The notes under the pieces were generated by a model. It was not told the origin of the DNA. It did not search any database and saw nothing but the letters and a program-made list of their open reading frames with translations. A stretch of DNA of 64,000 nt from an uncultured Spirochaetaceae bacterium (GTDB lineage: Bacteria; Spirochaetota; Spirochaetia; Sphaerochaetales; Sphaerochaetaceae): NCBI GenBank assembly GCA_944390015.1, contig CALXOL010000001.1, positions 124,001-188,000 of the forward strand, read 5' to 3'. Shown piece by piece: positions 27,576 to 36,676 of this stretch (its first letter is position 1; each line of letters begins with the position of its first letter). The position numbers and the translations under genes were made by a program.

Positions 27576-28118
27576 TTAATAGTTCTTTCCTACGAGTTCG
27601 AAATAAGCCTGTGGGTGAGCACATACTGGGCATACTCCAGGAGCTGCTTTTCCTACATGGATATGACCACAGTTTCTGCACTTCCAGATCATCTCTCCGT
27701 CTCTGCTGAAAACAAGTCCGCCTTCAACATTCTTTAAAAGAGCAAGATATCTCTGCTCATGCTCTTTCTCTATCTTTGCAACTCCCTTAAATAGAGCAGC
27801 AATCTTTGTAAATCCCTCTTCTTCTGCTTCTTTTGCGAATGTAGCATACATATCTGTCCATTCGTAGTTCTCACCAGCTGCAGCCTCCTTAAGATTCTCA
27901 GCTGTTGAAGCAATCTCTCCACCTTCCTGTAAAAGCTTGAACCAGAGCTTTGCGTGCTCTTTCTCATTGTCCGCTGTCTCTAAGAAGATAGCTGCAATCT
28001 GCTCATAACCTTCCTTCTTTGCTTTTGATGCGAAGTAGGTGTACTTGTTTCTTGCCTGGCTCTCACCGGCAAACGCTGTCTGAAGGTTCTTTTCCGTCTT
28101 AGATCCCTTTAGTTCCAT
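27576..28118 (-). CDS. Rubrerythrin
   Basis: The 180-residue peroxide-reducing protein of anaerobes has an N-terminal diiron four-helix bundle with repeated E-x-x-H ligands ([52 protein letters not shown]) and a C-terminal rubredoxin-like zinc/iron finger (CRNCG near residue 146 and CPVCAHP near residue 163). It would protect a strict anaerobe from hydrogen peroxide. The ATG follows AAAGGAG. It is one base downstream of the perR-like stop region, so the regulator and the peroxidase form an operon. Confidence 0.94.
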   Translation of the reverse strand: MELKGSKTEKNLQTAFAGESQARNKYTYFASKAKKEGYEQIAAIFLETADNEKEHAKLWFKLLQEGGEIASTAENLKEAAAGENYEWTDMYATFAKEAEEEGFTKIAALFKGVAKIEKEHEQRYLALLKNVEGGLVFSRDGEMIWKCRNCGHIHVGKAAPGVCPVCAHPQAYFELVGKNY

Positions 28119-28119
28119 T

Positions 28120-28518
28120 TTAATTCTCCTTTATCCTGCATTCGCTGCAGGTACCTTCGAATATCAGTTGATAGGAATAGAGATTGAAATTCTCATCTTC
28201 CATAACCTTTGCATTTTCGATAATTCCTTCTACTGGAAGTGATACATCAAATATTTTACCACATTTAATACATTTTGCGTGAAAATGTGGTTTTATATTT
28301 TTATCATACCTATCTGATCCGTTTCCCAGCTTAGGAACTCTTCTTATGACTCCCTTATCTTCTAAAGCTGACAGGTTTCTATATACTGTTGCTTTTGAGA
28401 TGTGAGGATAGGCTTTATGTACACAGTCATAGACTTCCTCCGCAGTAGGATGTCCCATCATGTTCATTACAGCATTATATGTAACTTCTTTCTGTAGTGT
28501 CTGTCTAATCTGTTTCAT
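28120..28518 (-). CDS. Fur-family regulator, PerR-like
   Basis: This 132-residue repressor has a winged helix ([39 protein letters not shown]), the Fur-family DNA-binding unit. It is followed by [17 protein letters not shown] with a metal site and one CxxC, and a C-terminal CSECR gives the second CxxC of a structural zinc. PerR is favoured over Fur because it is cotranscribed with rubrerythrin and because a PerR-box-like inverted repeat stands upstream. The oxidation-sensing histidine/aspartate set was not resolved here. Confidence 0.85.
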   Translation of the reverse strand: MKQIRQTLQKEVTYNAVMNMMGHPTAEEVYDCVHKAYPHISKATVYRNLSALEDKGVIRRVPKLGNGSDRYDKNIKPHFHAKCIKCGKIFDVSLPVEGIIENAKVMEDENFNLYSYQLIFEGTCSECRIKEN

Positions 28519-28555
28519 AAGTATATCAAATCCTATGATATTAATAATATATATT

Positions 28556-28570
28556 TAATAATAATTATTG
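28556..28570. promoter_or_regulatory. Candidate PerR box
   Basis: TAATAATAATTATTG is a 7-1-7 inverted repeat, six of seven arm bases matching, close to the known TTATAATNATTATAA PerR site. It lies 38 bases upstream of the perR-like start, suggesting autoregulation of the perR-rubrerythrin pair. Confidence 0.45.
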
Positions 28571-28580
28571 TCAATAAAAT

Positions 28581-29570
28581 CTATTTGAAATTCTCATCAA
28601 GGTATTTCATGAGTTCATTACTTTTTTCAACACTGAACTGAGCACCAATCTGATTTATTATCTCTCCAGCCAATATCGATGCAATCTTACCTGAATCTTC
28701 TACAGAATAACCTTTCTGTACTCCATATAAGAATCCAGCTGCATATGTATCTCCCGCCCCCGTCGTATCTATAGGTCTATTGGTTCCATATACAGGAATT
28801 TCATATATTTTACCATCATGAGATATATAAGAGCCTTTCTTACCATTTTTAACTACGGCAGTCTTACATAGTTTTCCGATACTCTTTGAACATTCATAAG
28901 CATCGTAGTTGTCTATAAGGTAACGGGCTTCCTCACTGTTTGCAAAAACAATATCCACGTATTCTTTTATGATATCGAAGAAAGTCTGTCTGTATCTTCC
29001 AACAGCAAATGGATCTGCGATATCAAAGGCAACGATGAAATTGCTTTTTTTCTTTATATCAAGAACCTTTCTTATGGCTCCTTGCTGAGAGTCGGTATCC
29101 CACATGTATCCAGTGAAGTAGAATATATCCGCTTTTTTTGCACTCTCTAAATTTACATCGTCCTTGTTAAAATTCCTATTTGCACCAAGAAAAGTACACA
29201 TGGTCCTTTCCCTGTCTTCCGTTACGAGTATTATTGATGTCCCAGTTGCTGCATTATTTTCTACAAGCTCATCGTTAACACCGAGTTCTTTAAGCCTGCT
29301 CTTATACATTTTTCCTAGATCATCAAAACCTATTCCTCCGGCAAGAGTGGTCTCTATTCCAAGGCTTTTCAATGTGACCATCGTATTAGGGCACGATCCC
29401 CCGCATGAATATCTTATTTCTTTTTTATTAAGATACTCTACGATTTCCTTTCTCTTATCTTCATCTATGAGATTCATTGTTCCTTTAAACAATGAAAGAT
29501 TTTCTATATCCTTATCCGTTACAAAGCACAGAAGATCTATTAAAGGGTTTCCAATTCCATATACGGCCAT
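28581..29570 (-). CDS. PfkB-family carbohydrate/nucleoside kinase (adenosine kinase-like)
   Basis: This 329-residue cytoplasmic kinase has the PfkB N-terminal GNPLIDLL and GGSCPNTMVTLKSLG (substrate binding), the ATIGGIGFDDLG-like second strand, and the C-terminal signature PIDTTGAGDTYAAGFLYG with the catalytic Asp near residue 270. The pattern VENNAATGTSIILVTEDRERTMCTFLGANRN resembles the adenosine kinase branch, but sugar substrates cannot be excluded. The ATG has no SD. TATAAT ends exactly six bases before it, which predicts a leaderless mRNA. Confidence 0.85.
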   Translation of the reverse strand: MAVYGIGNPLIDLLCFVTDKDIENLSLFKGTMNLIDEDKRKEIVEYLNKKEIRYSCGGSCPNTMVTLKSLGIETTLAGGIGFDDLGKMYKSRLKELGVNDELVENNAATGTSIILVTEDRERTMCTFLGANRNFNKDDVNLESAKKADIFYFTGYMWDTDSQQGAIRKVLDIKKKSNFIVAFDIADPFAVGRYRQTFFDIIKEYVDIVFANSEEARYLIDNYDAYECSKSIGKLCKTAVVKNGKKGSYISHDGKIYEIPVYGTNRPIDTTGAGDTYAAGFLYGVQKGYSVEDSGKIASILAGEIINQIGAQFSVEKSNELMKYLDENFK

Positions 29571-30027
29571 ACTGAAATTATATCAGGTTAATGAGGATTC
29601 ATAAATAAAAAGTAGGTACACTATATATGGTTTTTCCTCAGTTTTCCACATGTTTTCCACAGGGGTGTGAAAAAAGTGGTGAAAACACTCTGTTTTGCTT
29701 TTTTAAGTTATATTTGTAACAAAATTACGATATGTGTTAATTATTTTATATATAAAGAAATATATTAGAATATAGTATATGTTTTTATATAAGTTTCATT
29801 TAAAAACCAAGTAAAGCAATATTTGTTAAAATTGCCTTTTTATTCAGAGTTTTTCACGTGTTATTAACAAAAATAGACATTTGTATGATTTTTAAATAAT
29901 TCTTAACATATCATATAATTAATAGAATTAAAGGTTATATTTTATTACACTATATATAGCGTTTATGATTTATCCGTGATGATTTAAACCGCATATATAT
30001 CATAATGACATAGATAATTTCTTTCCC
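29571..30027. other. AT-rich gap with two perfect DnaA boxes
   Basis: This 457-bp gap has no ORF of note. Two TTTTCCACA boxes, identical to those of oriC, lie at 29642-29650 and 29653-29661; a one-mismatch copy is on the minus strand at 29666-29674. A half-parS-like TTTTTCACGTG occurs at 29850-29860. GCAAT/ATTGC with a T run (about 29816-29841) looks like a plus-strand hairpin. The 12-mer TACACTATATAT appears at 29617-29628 and 29946-29957. The role is unknown. Confidence 0.45.
29577..29582 (-). promoter_or_regulatory. Leaderless-type -10 element of the PfkB kinase gene
   Basis: Consensus TATAAT on the minus strand, six bases before the ATG at 29570, with no SD. The -35 is poor (TTTATG at 17 bp). 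Confidence 0.5.
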
Positions 30028-30762
30028 TTATTCATTTAACAGAGTCTGAATAGCAGAGATAGTATATATTGATGCATTTTCAGCTCTCAAAATATTTGTT
30101 TTAAGCAGTACGGGTATAGCGTTTCTTTTCTCTGCTTTCTCACATTCGGCATCTGAAAATCCTCCTTCAGATCCTATGAATACGGAGATTACATCTTCCT
30201 TTTTCACATCCTGCAGAGCCTCTTTTATCGATTTTGTCATTACTCTCGGACTTTGATGGAGAATAAGGATTATACCCTCTGCTTCTTCTATCGCATCATC
30301 GAATTTCATGACGGCGCCGATATCCATTACTTTTGCCCCGGACTGTTGTACGGCCTCTCTTCTAATTGCTTCAAGTCTTGATGCCTCATGTTCTGTTATT
30401 TCATCTGCAGAAGTAAATTCTGTCGATATGAAAGTTAACTTTTCAACTCCGGCTTCCTGAGAATCTCTAAGCACTCGTTCGTTCTTCTTACCTTTTAATA
30501 TTGACTGGTAAAGGTGGATTCTTTGGAAATGTCCTTTAAATGAAGGCATTGCATCCAGAAAAAGAACATCATCATTGTTTTCCGATAGAGTAAGATAATT
30601 TCCGTTTAAGAGAGCGTTATATATGTTTTCCTTTTCATCCTTTGCTTTAAAGGAATCTCCATTTTTAAGGCGAAGAACGTTTGTCAGGTAGTTGCTCTCC
30701 TTTTTGGATAATTCATAAATGTTTCCGTTTATCTTATCTTTTTTTATAAGCAGTACTCTCAT
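30028..30762 (-). CDS. rsmE: 16S rRNA (uracil1498-N3)-methyltransferase
   Basis: The 244-residue SPOUT methyltransferase modifies U1498 in 16S rRNA. It has an N-terminal PUA-like part (SNYLTNVLRLKNGDSFKAKD) and a SPOUT domain with GVEKLTFISTEFT, RRREAVQQ-type RLEAIRREAVQQSGAKVM, and the SAM-knot IGSEGGFSDAECEKA followed by LKTNILRAENASIYTISAIQ. The start overlaps the stop of the S41 protease gene (ATGA), so both are one operon. Confidence 0.94.
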   Translation of the reverse strand: MRVLLIKKDKINGNIYELSKKESNYLTNVLRLKNGDSFKAKDEKENIYNALLNGNYLTLSENNDDVLFLDAMPSFKGHFQRIHLYQSILKGKKNERVLRDSQEAGVEKLTFISTEFTSADEITEHEASRLEAIRREAVQQSGAKVMDIGAVMKFDDAIEEAEGIILILHQSPRVMTKSIKEALQDVKKEDVISVFIGSEGGFSDAECEKAEKRNAIPVLLKTNILRAENASIYTISAIQTLLNE

Positions 30763-32180
30763 AATTCTTTTCCAAGAAAAGTAATTGCCTCTTTTAATAC
30801 CTCATCATAATCAACCAGGACAACAGGTCTCTCATCATAATCCATTCTGTAATAGTATTCATTACGTAGAAGAAGAGAGAGAAGATCACGAGGAACTCCG
30901 CTATTTGCATTGAGATCTGCGAATCTTTCCACGTTTTCAATACTGTAGACTGGATTTTCCTCTATGAAGGAATTGATTTTGTCCGTACTGAGGAACTCTT
31001 CATAGCTCTTTAGTTCTTCTTCGCTGTAATTTCTTTCTTCTATTATTATATCGGGTTTTATTCCTACTTCATGTATGCTATCTCCATTAGGAGTATAGTA
31101 ATTAGCATCGGTAAAACAGAGAAAGCCACCATTATAAGGAATAACGCTCTGAATAATACCTTTACCAAAGGTCTGACTTCCTATTACAGTCGCCCTGTTG
31201 TTATCTTTCAAAGCAGCTGTCATTATCTCACTTGCACTTGCCGTACCACCGTTAACTAATATGACAATTGGAACATCAGAATCAAGCATTGTGTTTCTAT
31301 CCGCATAATACGTACTGTCCTCAATACCGCTGTCTTCTTTAAATCTGACTGTTACGATAGCTCCTTCACTGAGAAACATATCTGTGATTTTCTCACAGGT
31401 GTCCACCGTTCCCCCTCCATTGTTTCTTAAATCGATTATAAGGCTGTTTATCCCTTGATTAATCATATCAGAGAGAGCTTTTTCCGCACTTTCATAGCTG
31501 CTTTCATTAAACATATACAAATGCAAATAGCCTATGTCATCATAAATGACATCGTATGCGAGATTAGGCGTGATTACATGTTCCGGCATAAGAGTCAGTT
31601 CAAATTCCGTTCCATCTCTGTAAACATCCAGAGTAAGAGCTTCCCCTTCCTTTCCTCTTAATAGTCTTGAAGCTTCAGTGGCATTAAGGGTGAAAACACT
31701 TTCTCCGTTTATGGCACTGATTAAATCATTTGCTCTTAATCCTGCTCTCTCTGCAGGTCCACCGGGAAATGGACTTACTATCTGAAGCATCCAGGTAAGA
31801 GGATCATTGATGTCCGCATATATTGGATTCATTTTTGCAACATAAGTGCCGATTCCTACGTATTCACCGGTATACTGTTCCTCATAATCGCTCATATCCT
31901 CGGCTTTTACATAATAAGAGTATTTATCTCCAAGAGAGGCAATCATAGCCGATATTAGGTTTTCAGCCATCTCCTCATTATCTATATCGTATAGGTAATA
32001 CCTGTCCAAAAGGGCATAAACGTTTGAAAGAGAGTAGAGTATCTCACTTATGCTTCTTTCTCCTGAGCTCTCCTTCAATGGCATTGATATTGTATTATTT
32101 ACTATATTCTCGTTAACACCGCCTGCGAATGCTGCTGTAAATGTTATGAAAATCAAAAGTAAAGACAAGATTTTTCTCAT
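30759..32180 (-). CDS. S41 family C-terminal processing peptidase
   Basis: The 473-residue periplasmic protease has a signal peptide (MRKILSLLLIFITFTAAFA). A PDZ domain (about residues 85-175; SPFPGGPAERAGLRANDLISAINGE) is followed by the S41 Ser-Lys catalytic core: nucleophile Ser in NGGTASASEIM and Lys in GSQTFGKGIIQS. It trims proteins at their C-terminal tails in the envelope. It diverges from lgt. Its ATG has TATATT seven bases upstream and no SD. Confidence 0.92.
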   Translation of the reverse strand: MRKILSLLLIFITFTAAFAGGVNENIVNNTISMPLKESSGERSISEILYSLSNVYALLDRYYLYDIDNEEMAENLISAMIASLGDKYSYYVKAEDMSDYEEQYTGEYVGIGTYVAKMNPIYADINDPLTWMLQIVSPFPGGPAERAGLRANDLISAINGESVFTLNATEASRLLRGKEGEALTLDVYRDGTEFELTLMPEHVITPNLAYDVIYDDIGYLHLYMFNESSYESAEKALSDMINQGINSLIIDLRNNGGGTVDTCEKITDMFLSEGAIVTVRFKEDSGIEDSTYYADRNTMLDSDVPIVILVNGGTASASEIMTAALKDNNRATVIGSQTFGKGIIQSVIPYNGGFLCFTDANYYTPNGDSIHEVGIKPDIIIEERNYSEEELKSYEEFLSTDKINSFIEENPVYSIENVERFADLNANSGVPRDLLSLLLRNEYYYRMDYDERPVVLVDYDEVLKEAITFLGKEL

Positions 32181-32187
32181 GTCTAAT

Positions 32188-32249
32188 AATATAAAACAAA
32201 ATTACCATCTTTTGTAGAATTGACGAGTGATATTGATGAAACCTATACT
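32188..32249. promoter_or_regulatory. Divergent promoters of the S41 protease gene and lgt
   Basis: Plus strand: TTGACG (32220-32225), 18 bp, TATACT (32244-32249), six bases to the lgt ATG at 32256. Minus strand: TATATT (32193-32188), seven bases before the protease ATG at 32180. Both messages would be leaderless. Confidence 0.55.
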
Positions 32250-32255
32250 CAACGC

Positions 32256-33254
32256 ATGGGACTTTATTTAAATTTTCCAACCTGGATTGACCCTTATATT
32301 TTTTCTTTTCTTCCAATCCGTTGGTATGCATTGATGTATATCATTGCATTTTTCATAACGTACCTGCTCTTCAGATATCAGGTAAAACATGATGGAGTTT
32401 TAAAAATAAGCAGTGATGAGAGTGAGTCTCTCTTTTTCTACGCTATTGTTGGCCTTGTTATCGGGGCTAGGGTTTTCAGTTGTCTTTTTTATAGTGATAC
32501 CACTTATTATCTTACTCATCCGTGGATGATGTTCTGGCCTTTTAGAAATGGGCATTTTGTTGGACTTCCTGGTATGAGCTACCATGGAGGTGCATTGGGA
32601 TGCTTCATTGGCGGTCTGATTTATTCCCATAGAAAAAAAAGGAACATTCTTGAAATTACCGATGTGATAATAGCGGGACTTCCTCTTGGCTATACGTTCG
32701 GACGGCTTGGAAATTTCATTAATGGAGAGTTATATGGAAGGGTTACTTCATCGGCAATAGGAATGGTTTTTCCTGATGCTGAGAGATTTTCCACATCATA
32801 TGAATGGGTAAGGGAAATTGCAGACAAATGTTCCATTACTTATGCCTATGGTGATTATTTGAATCTTCCACGTTTTCCGACACAGCTTTTTGAGGCTTTT
32901 TTTGAAGGAATTGTCATTTTTCTGATTCTGTTTTTCATTATCAGGCCATTGAAGATTAAAAAGAATCTGAGGCATGGGACAATATTTTCCGTCTATCTTA
33001 TCCTATATGGTTTGTTCAGGTTCCTTATAGAGTATTTGAGGGAGCCGGATTCTAACATAGGATATGTAATAAAGCTTGGAAAGGGGAGTGATAACATAGC
33101 TGTTTTTTCTTCTCTTTTAAATATTAGCAAAGGACAGGTTTTCTGTGCTTTGATGGTCTTAATAGGTGTAGTTTTATTAGTATTAATAAATAAAAGGAGT
33201 GCAGATAATGAGTATAGGGAAAAAGCTGGAAGCGCTAAGAAAAAAACTAAGTGA
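32256..33254 (+). CDS. lgt: Prolipoprotein diacylglyceryl transferase
   Basis: This 332-residue inner-membrane enzyme moves diacylglycerol from phosphatidylglycerol onto the lipobox cysteine of lipoproteins. About seven membrane spans are visible, with the catalytic-site SYHGGALGCFIGG and the Lgt signature GRLGNFINGELYGR. It serves the lipoproteins seen here at 378-1889 and 48853-49575. An upstream TTG-started extension of 12 codons exists, but it begins in the -35 element, so the ATG at 32256 is chosen. Its 3' end overlaps pepP by 47 bases in another frame. Confidence 0.94.
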   Translation: MGLYLNFPTWIDPYIFSFLPIRWYALMYIIAFFITYLLFRYQVKHDGVLKISSDESESLFFYAIVGLVIGARVFSCLFYSDTTYYLTHPWMMFWPFRNGHFVGLPGMSYHGGALGCFIGGLIYSHRKKRNILEITDVIIAGLPLGYTFGRLGNFINGELYGRVTSSAIGMVFPDAERFSTSYEWVREIADKCSITYAYGDYLNLPRFPTQLFEAFFEGIVIFLILFFIIRPLKIKKNLRHGTIFSVYLILYGLFRFLIEYLREPDSNIGYVIKLGKGSDNIAVFSSLLNISKGQVFCALMVLIGVVLLVLINKRSADNEYREKAGSAKKKTK

Positions 33255-34959
33255 AAACAATCTTAAAGCATATTATATAACTGGCTCAGATGCACATCAG
33301 AGTGAGTATGTGGCACCACATTGGAGAACAAGAGAATTCATATCGGGTTTTACAGGTAGTGCTGGAACTGTGGTTGTAACACAAGATAAGGCGCTTTTAT
33401 GGGTTGATAGTAGATATTTCATTCAAGCTGCATCAGAGATTAAGAATACTGAGTTTGAAATGATGAAGATGGAAAGCGAAGATCCTTCCGCCATTGAATG
33501 GATGCTTTCGAACCTTGAAAAAGGGGATAGGGTTGGAGTTGAGGAGAGTGAAATCTCCATAAGCAGTTTTGATAAGATTTCAAAAGTCTTGAAAGGAAAA
33601 GAAATCTCATTTGTCCCGACAAAGGATATACTTTCCTCAATCTGGAATGACAGACCAAATATTCCTCAGACGAGGATTACTGAGATGAGGAAGGAGTATT
33701 GCGGTATCTCCTCCTCTGAAAAATTGGATCTTCTAAGAAGGGAATTGAAAAGAAAAGGGGTTTCCTGGTTCTTCCTTTCAAGCCTTGATGATATCGCATG
33801 GCTTACTAATCTGCGTGCAGATGATATCCCTTACAATCCCGTATTCTATGCTTTCATGTTCATCAGTCTTGATAAAGCCGTGCTTTTTACTTCAAAGAGC
33901 CGTTTTGAAAGATTTGATAGCTATCCATTTGAGATAGAGGATTACAGTAATGTCTATGATAGTCTCTCATCGCTGATACACGGAAAGGGCTATTACGATC
34001 CGTCGAAGGTGGTAATGTCTTTTAAGAGTTTTTTTTCTGATAATGATGTAAAAGGTAGAGATATAACCACTGATTTGAAAGCAGTAAAGAACGATGTTGA
34101 AAGAGAAGGTATGAGGAGAAGCCATGTTGAGGATGGAGCTGCTTATGTTAATTTCCTTGCACACTTGGAAAGAAGTAAGGTTACTGATGAGATTTCCGTA
34201 TCCGATGCTCTTGCAAAGGAAAGAAAAAGAAGAAACGGCTATCTTGGACCATCTTTCTCCCCGATTTCAGGTTTCTCAGAGCATGGTGCCATGTGCCATT
34301 ACAGCGCAAATGCTGAGAGTAATAAGAAGATAGTAGGAGATGGTCTTCTCGTTCTCGATACTGGAAGCCAGTTCGAGTATGGCATGACGGATGTCACAAG
34401 GACACTTCTTTTCGGAAAAGCGACAGCAGAGGAGAAAAAAGATTACACCCTTGTCCTGAAAGGACATCTTGCTCTTTGCCGGCAGCGTTTCATAAAAGGA
34501 ACATGTGGAGTACATCTGGATGTGCTTGCCAAACAGTTTTTATGGCAGAATGGAGAGAGTTATTTTCATGGAACGGGGCACGGTGTTGGTTGTCATCTGA
34601 ATGTACATGAAGGGCCGATGAAGATATCGTCACACCTGATAGATGTGCCTCTTTTACCAGGTATGGTGATTTCCGATGAACCCGGTGTCTATAAGGAAGG
34701 TCGCCACGGAATAAGAATAGAGAATCTTATTATGGTAAAAGAGGATATCTCAACTGAATTCGGAGATTTCTATTCTTTTGAAGTTCTTACCTTAGTTCCA
34801 TACGAAAAAGCCTTGATAGATGATACCCTTCTCTCTGATGAGGAGATCAAACAGATCAATGACTATCATAAGAGGGTTTATGAGAGTCTGAGAGACAGAG
34901 TCGATGAATCTAGTCTCGATTACCTTAAAAAGGCTACTTCACCGATTAAGAGGAATTAG
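33208..34959 (+). CDS. pepP: Xaa-Pro aminopeptidase (M24B)
   Basis: The 583-residue metallopeptidase removes N-terminal residues before proline. A creatinase-like N-terminal part (about residues 1-310; GSDAHQSEYVAPHWRTREFISGFTGSAGT) precedes the pita-bread catalytic domain. Its five metal ligands sit in VLDTGSQFEYGMTDVTRT, FHGTGHGVGCHLNVHEGP, SDEPGVYKEGRHGIRIEN. AAGGAG stands eight bases before the ATG at 33208, so the upstream in-frame start is not used. It overlaps the end of lgt by 47 bases and is followed by gpmI. Confidence 0.94.
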   Translation: MSIGKKLEALRKKLSENNLKAYYITGSDAHQSEYVAPHWRTREFISGFTGSAGTVVVTQDKALLWVDSRYFIQAASEIKNTEFEMMKMESEDPSAIEWMLSNLEKGDRVGVEESEISISSFDKISKVLKGKEISFVPTKDILSSIWNDRPNIPQTRITEMRKEYCGISSSEKLDLLRRELKRKGVSWFFLSSLDDIAWLTNLRADDIPYNPVFYAFMFISLDKAVLFTSKSRFERFDSYPFEIEDYSNVYDSLSSLIHGKGYYDPSKVVMSFKSFFSDNDVKGRDITTDLKAVKNDVEREGMRRSHVEDGAAYVNFLAHLERSKVTDEISVSDALAKERKRRNGYLGPSFSPISGFSEHGAMCHYSANAESNKKIVGDGLLVLDTGSQFEYGMTDVTRTLLFGKATAEEKKDYTLVLKGHLALCRQRFIKGTCGVHLDVLAKQFLWQNGESYFHGTGHGVGCHLNVHEGPMKISSHLIDVPLLPGMVISDEPGVYKEGRHGIRIENLIMVKEDISTEFGDFYSFEVLTLVPYEKALIDDTLLSDEEIKQINDYHKRVYESLRDRVDESSLDYLKKATSPIKRN

Positions 34960-34988
34960 GTATATTTAGATAGACAAAGGAGAAACAT

Positions 34989-36638
34989 ATGGTAGAACCT
35001 TTAAAGAAAAATGGTAAGATAAGTAGGAAAGGACCGGTAATGCTGGTCATCATGGATGGTGTTGGTTTTGGCAAATACAAGGATGGGGATGCTGTAGCTC
35101 AGGCTATGACAAAAAACCTCGATAAGCTCTATGCAACATGTCCGAATACTAAATTAAAAGCTCATGGGCTTGCCGTCGGTCTTCCTAGTGATGCAGATAT
35201 GGGAAACAGTGAGGTAGGTCACAATGCAATGGGTTGTGGAAGGGTTTTTGCCCAGGGGGCTAAGCTTGTTGCTAATTCCATCAACTCTGGTGATATGTAT
35301 CAGGGAGATACATGGAAAAAACTCATAAAGAACGTTAAGGACAATGACAGTACACTGCATTTCATTGGTCTTCTTTCTGATGGAAACGTGCATTCCCATA
35401 TCGATAATCTCAAACATATGGTTGAAGAGGCGAAAAGGGAAGGTGTGAAAAAAGTCAGAGTACATGCTCTTCTTGATGGAAGAGATGTAGGGGAGATGAG
35501 TGCTCTCGATTACTTTGATCCTTTTGATGCTTTCCTCAAGGATCTTTCAAGTGATGGAACTTTTGATGCCAAGATTGCATCCGGTGGCGGAAGAATGGTT
35601 ATAACAATGGACCGTTATAATGCTAACTGGGATATGGTTAGAAAGGGTTGGGAGACTCATGTTCTTGGCGAGGGCCGCTATTTTAACAACGCTCATGAAG
35701 CTATTGAGACGCTTCGAAAGGAGACTGGGGCTATCGACCAGGATCTTCCTCCTTTTGTAATCGCAGAGGATGGAAAACCCGTTGGAACTATTGAGGATAA
35801 CGATAGCGTAATTCTTTTCAATTTCCGTGGAGATAGAGCTCTTGAGATTACAAAAGCCTTTGAGGAGAAAGACTTCACAGAGTTCGATAGAAAGAGATTC
35901 CCGAAGGTTGAATATGCAGGAATGATGGAATACGATGGAGATTTGCACATCCCTCATCAGTATCTTGTTTCTCCTCCATCAATTGATAGAACGCTTGCTG
36001 AATATCTATGTGCAACAGGAGTAAAGCAGTTCAGTATTTCTGAGACTCAGAAGTTTGGACACGTAACATACTTCTTTAATGGAAACAGAAGCGGAAAATT
36101 CGATGAGAATCTTGAAGAGTATGTTGAGATTCCTTCCGATATAGTACCATTTGAGCAGAGACCTTGGATGAAGTGTGCTGAGATTACAGACCGTGTGATA
36201 AAGGAAATAGAGAGTGGAAAGTGGGATCTTATCAAGCTCAACTATCCAAATGGAGACATGGTCGGACATACAGGTGTCTTTGAGGCAGTAGTCTGTTCAA
36301 TGGAAGGTATGGATCTTCAGATTGGAAGACTTAAGGAAGCTATCGAGAAAGCAGGTGGTGTCATGGTTGTTACAGCAGACCATGGTAATGCGGATGACAT
36401 GTATGAACATGATAAGAGTGGAAACATAAAGAGAAAAGGTGATGGGGAGCCAAAGGCGAAGACAAGCCACTCTCTCAACCCTGTGCCCTGTATCATCTAC
36501 GATCCATGTTATAATAACGAGTATTCCACAAATCTTAATGAAGGTCTTGGAATATCGTCAATTGCCGCGACACTGATGAACCTTCTTGGTTATGATGCCC
36601 CATCTGATTACGATAAGAGCATAATAAACTACAACTAG
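34989..36638 (+). CDS. gpmI: 2,3-bisphosphoglycerate-independent phosphoglycerate mutase
   Basis: This 549-residue glycolytic enzyme interconverts 3- and 2-phosphoglycerate using two manganese ions. It belongs to the alkaline phosphatase fold: VMDGVGFG with the first metal Asp, the phospho-acceptor serine in DMGNSEVGHNAMGCG, HSHIDN, RDVGEMSALDY, and late metal ligands in DMVGHTGVFEA and VVTADHGNADDM. It is somewhat longer than the common 510-residue enzyme, with an N-terminal lead and an inserted DKSGNIKRKGDGEPK loop. AGGAG precedes the ATG, and a terminator follows. Confidence 0.95.
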   Translation: MVEPLKKNGKISRKGPVMLVIMDGVGFGKYKDGDAVAQAMTKNLDKLYATCPNTKLKAHGLAVGLPSDADMGNSEVGHNAMGCGRVFAQGAKLVANSINSGDMYQGDTWKKLIKNVKDNDSTLHFIGLLSDGNVHSHIDNLKHMVEEAKREGVKKVRVHALLDGRDVGEMSALDYFDPFDAFLKDLSSDGTFDAKIASGGGRMVITMDRYNANWDMVRKGWETHVLGEGRYFNNAHEAIETLRKETGAIDQDLPPFVIAEDGKPVGTIEDNDSVILFNFRGDRALEITKAFEEKDFTEFDRKRFPKVEYAGMMEYDGDLHIPHQYLVSPPSIDRTLAEYLCATGVKQFSISETQKFGHVTYFFNGNRSGKFDENLEEYVEIPSDIVPFEQRPWMKCAEITDRVIKEIESGKWDLIKLNYPNGDMVGHTGVFEAVVCSMEGMDLQIGRLKEAIEKAGGVMVVTADHGNADDMYEHDKSGNIKRKGDGEPKAKTSHSLNPVPCIIYDPCYNNEYSTNLNEGLGISSIAATLMNLLGYDAPSDYDKSIINYN

Positions 36639-36646
36639 ATCAACTA

Positions 36647-36676
36647 GGGTCCACTTCAAAGTGGGCCCGTTTTTTA
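36647..36676 (+). terminator. gpmI terminator
   Basis: A 9-bp stem with one G-T pair (36647-36655 with 36660-36668) is followed by six T. Its tail touches the stop of the convergent gene at 36674. Confidence 0.88.

Noticed and set aside
29850-29865. TTTTTCACGTGTTATT as a third parS site
   Set aside because: Only the left half fits; the right half has lost the palindrome, so ParB binding is doubtful.
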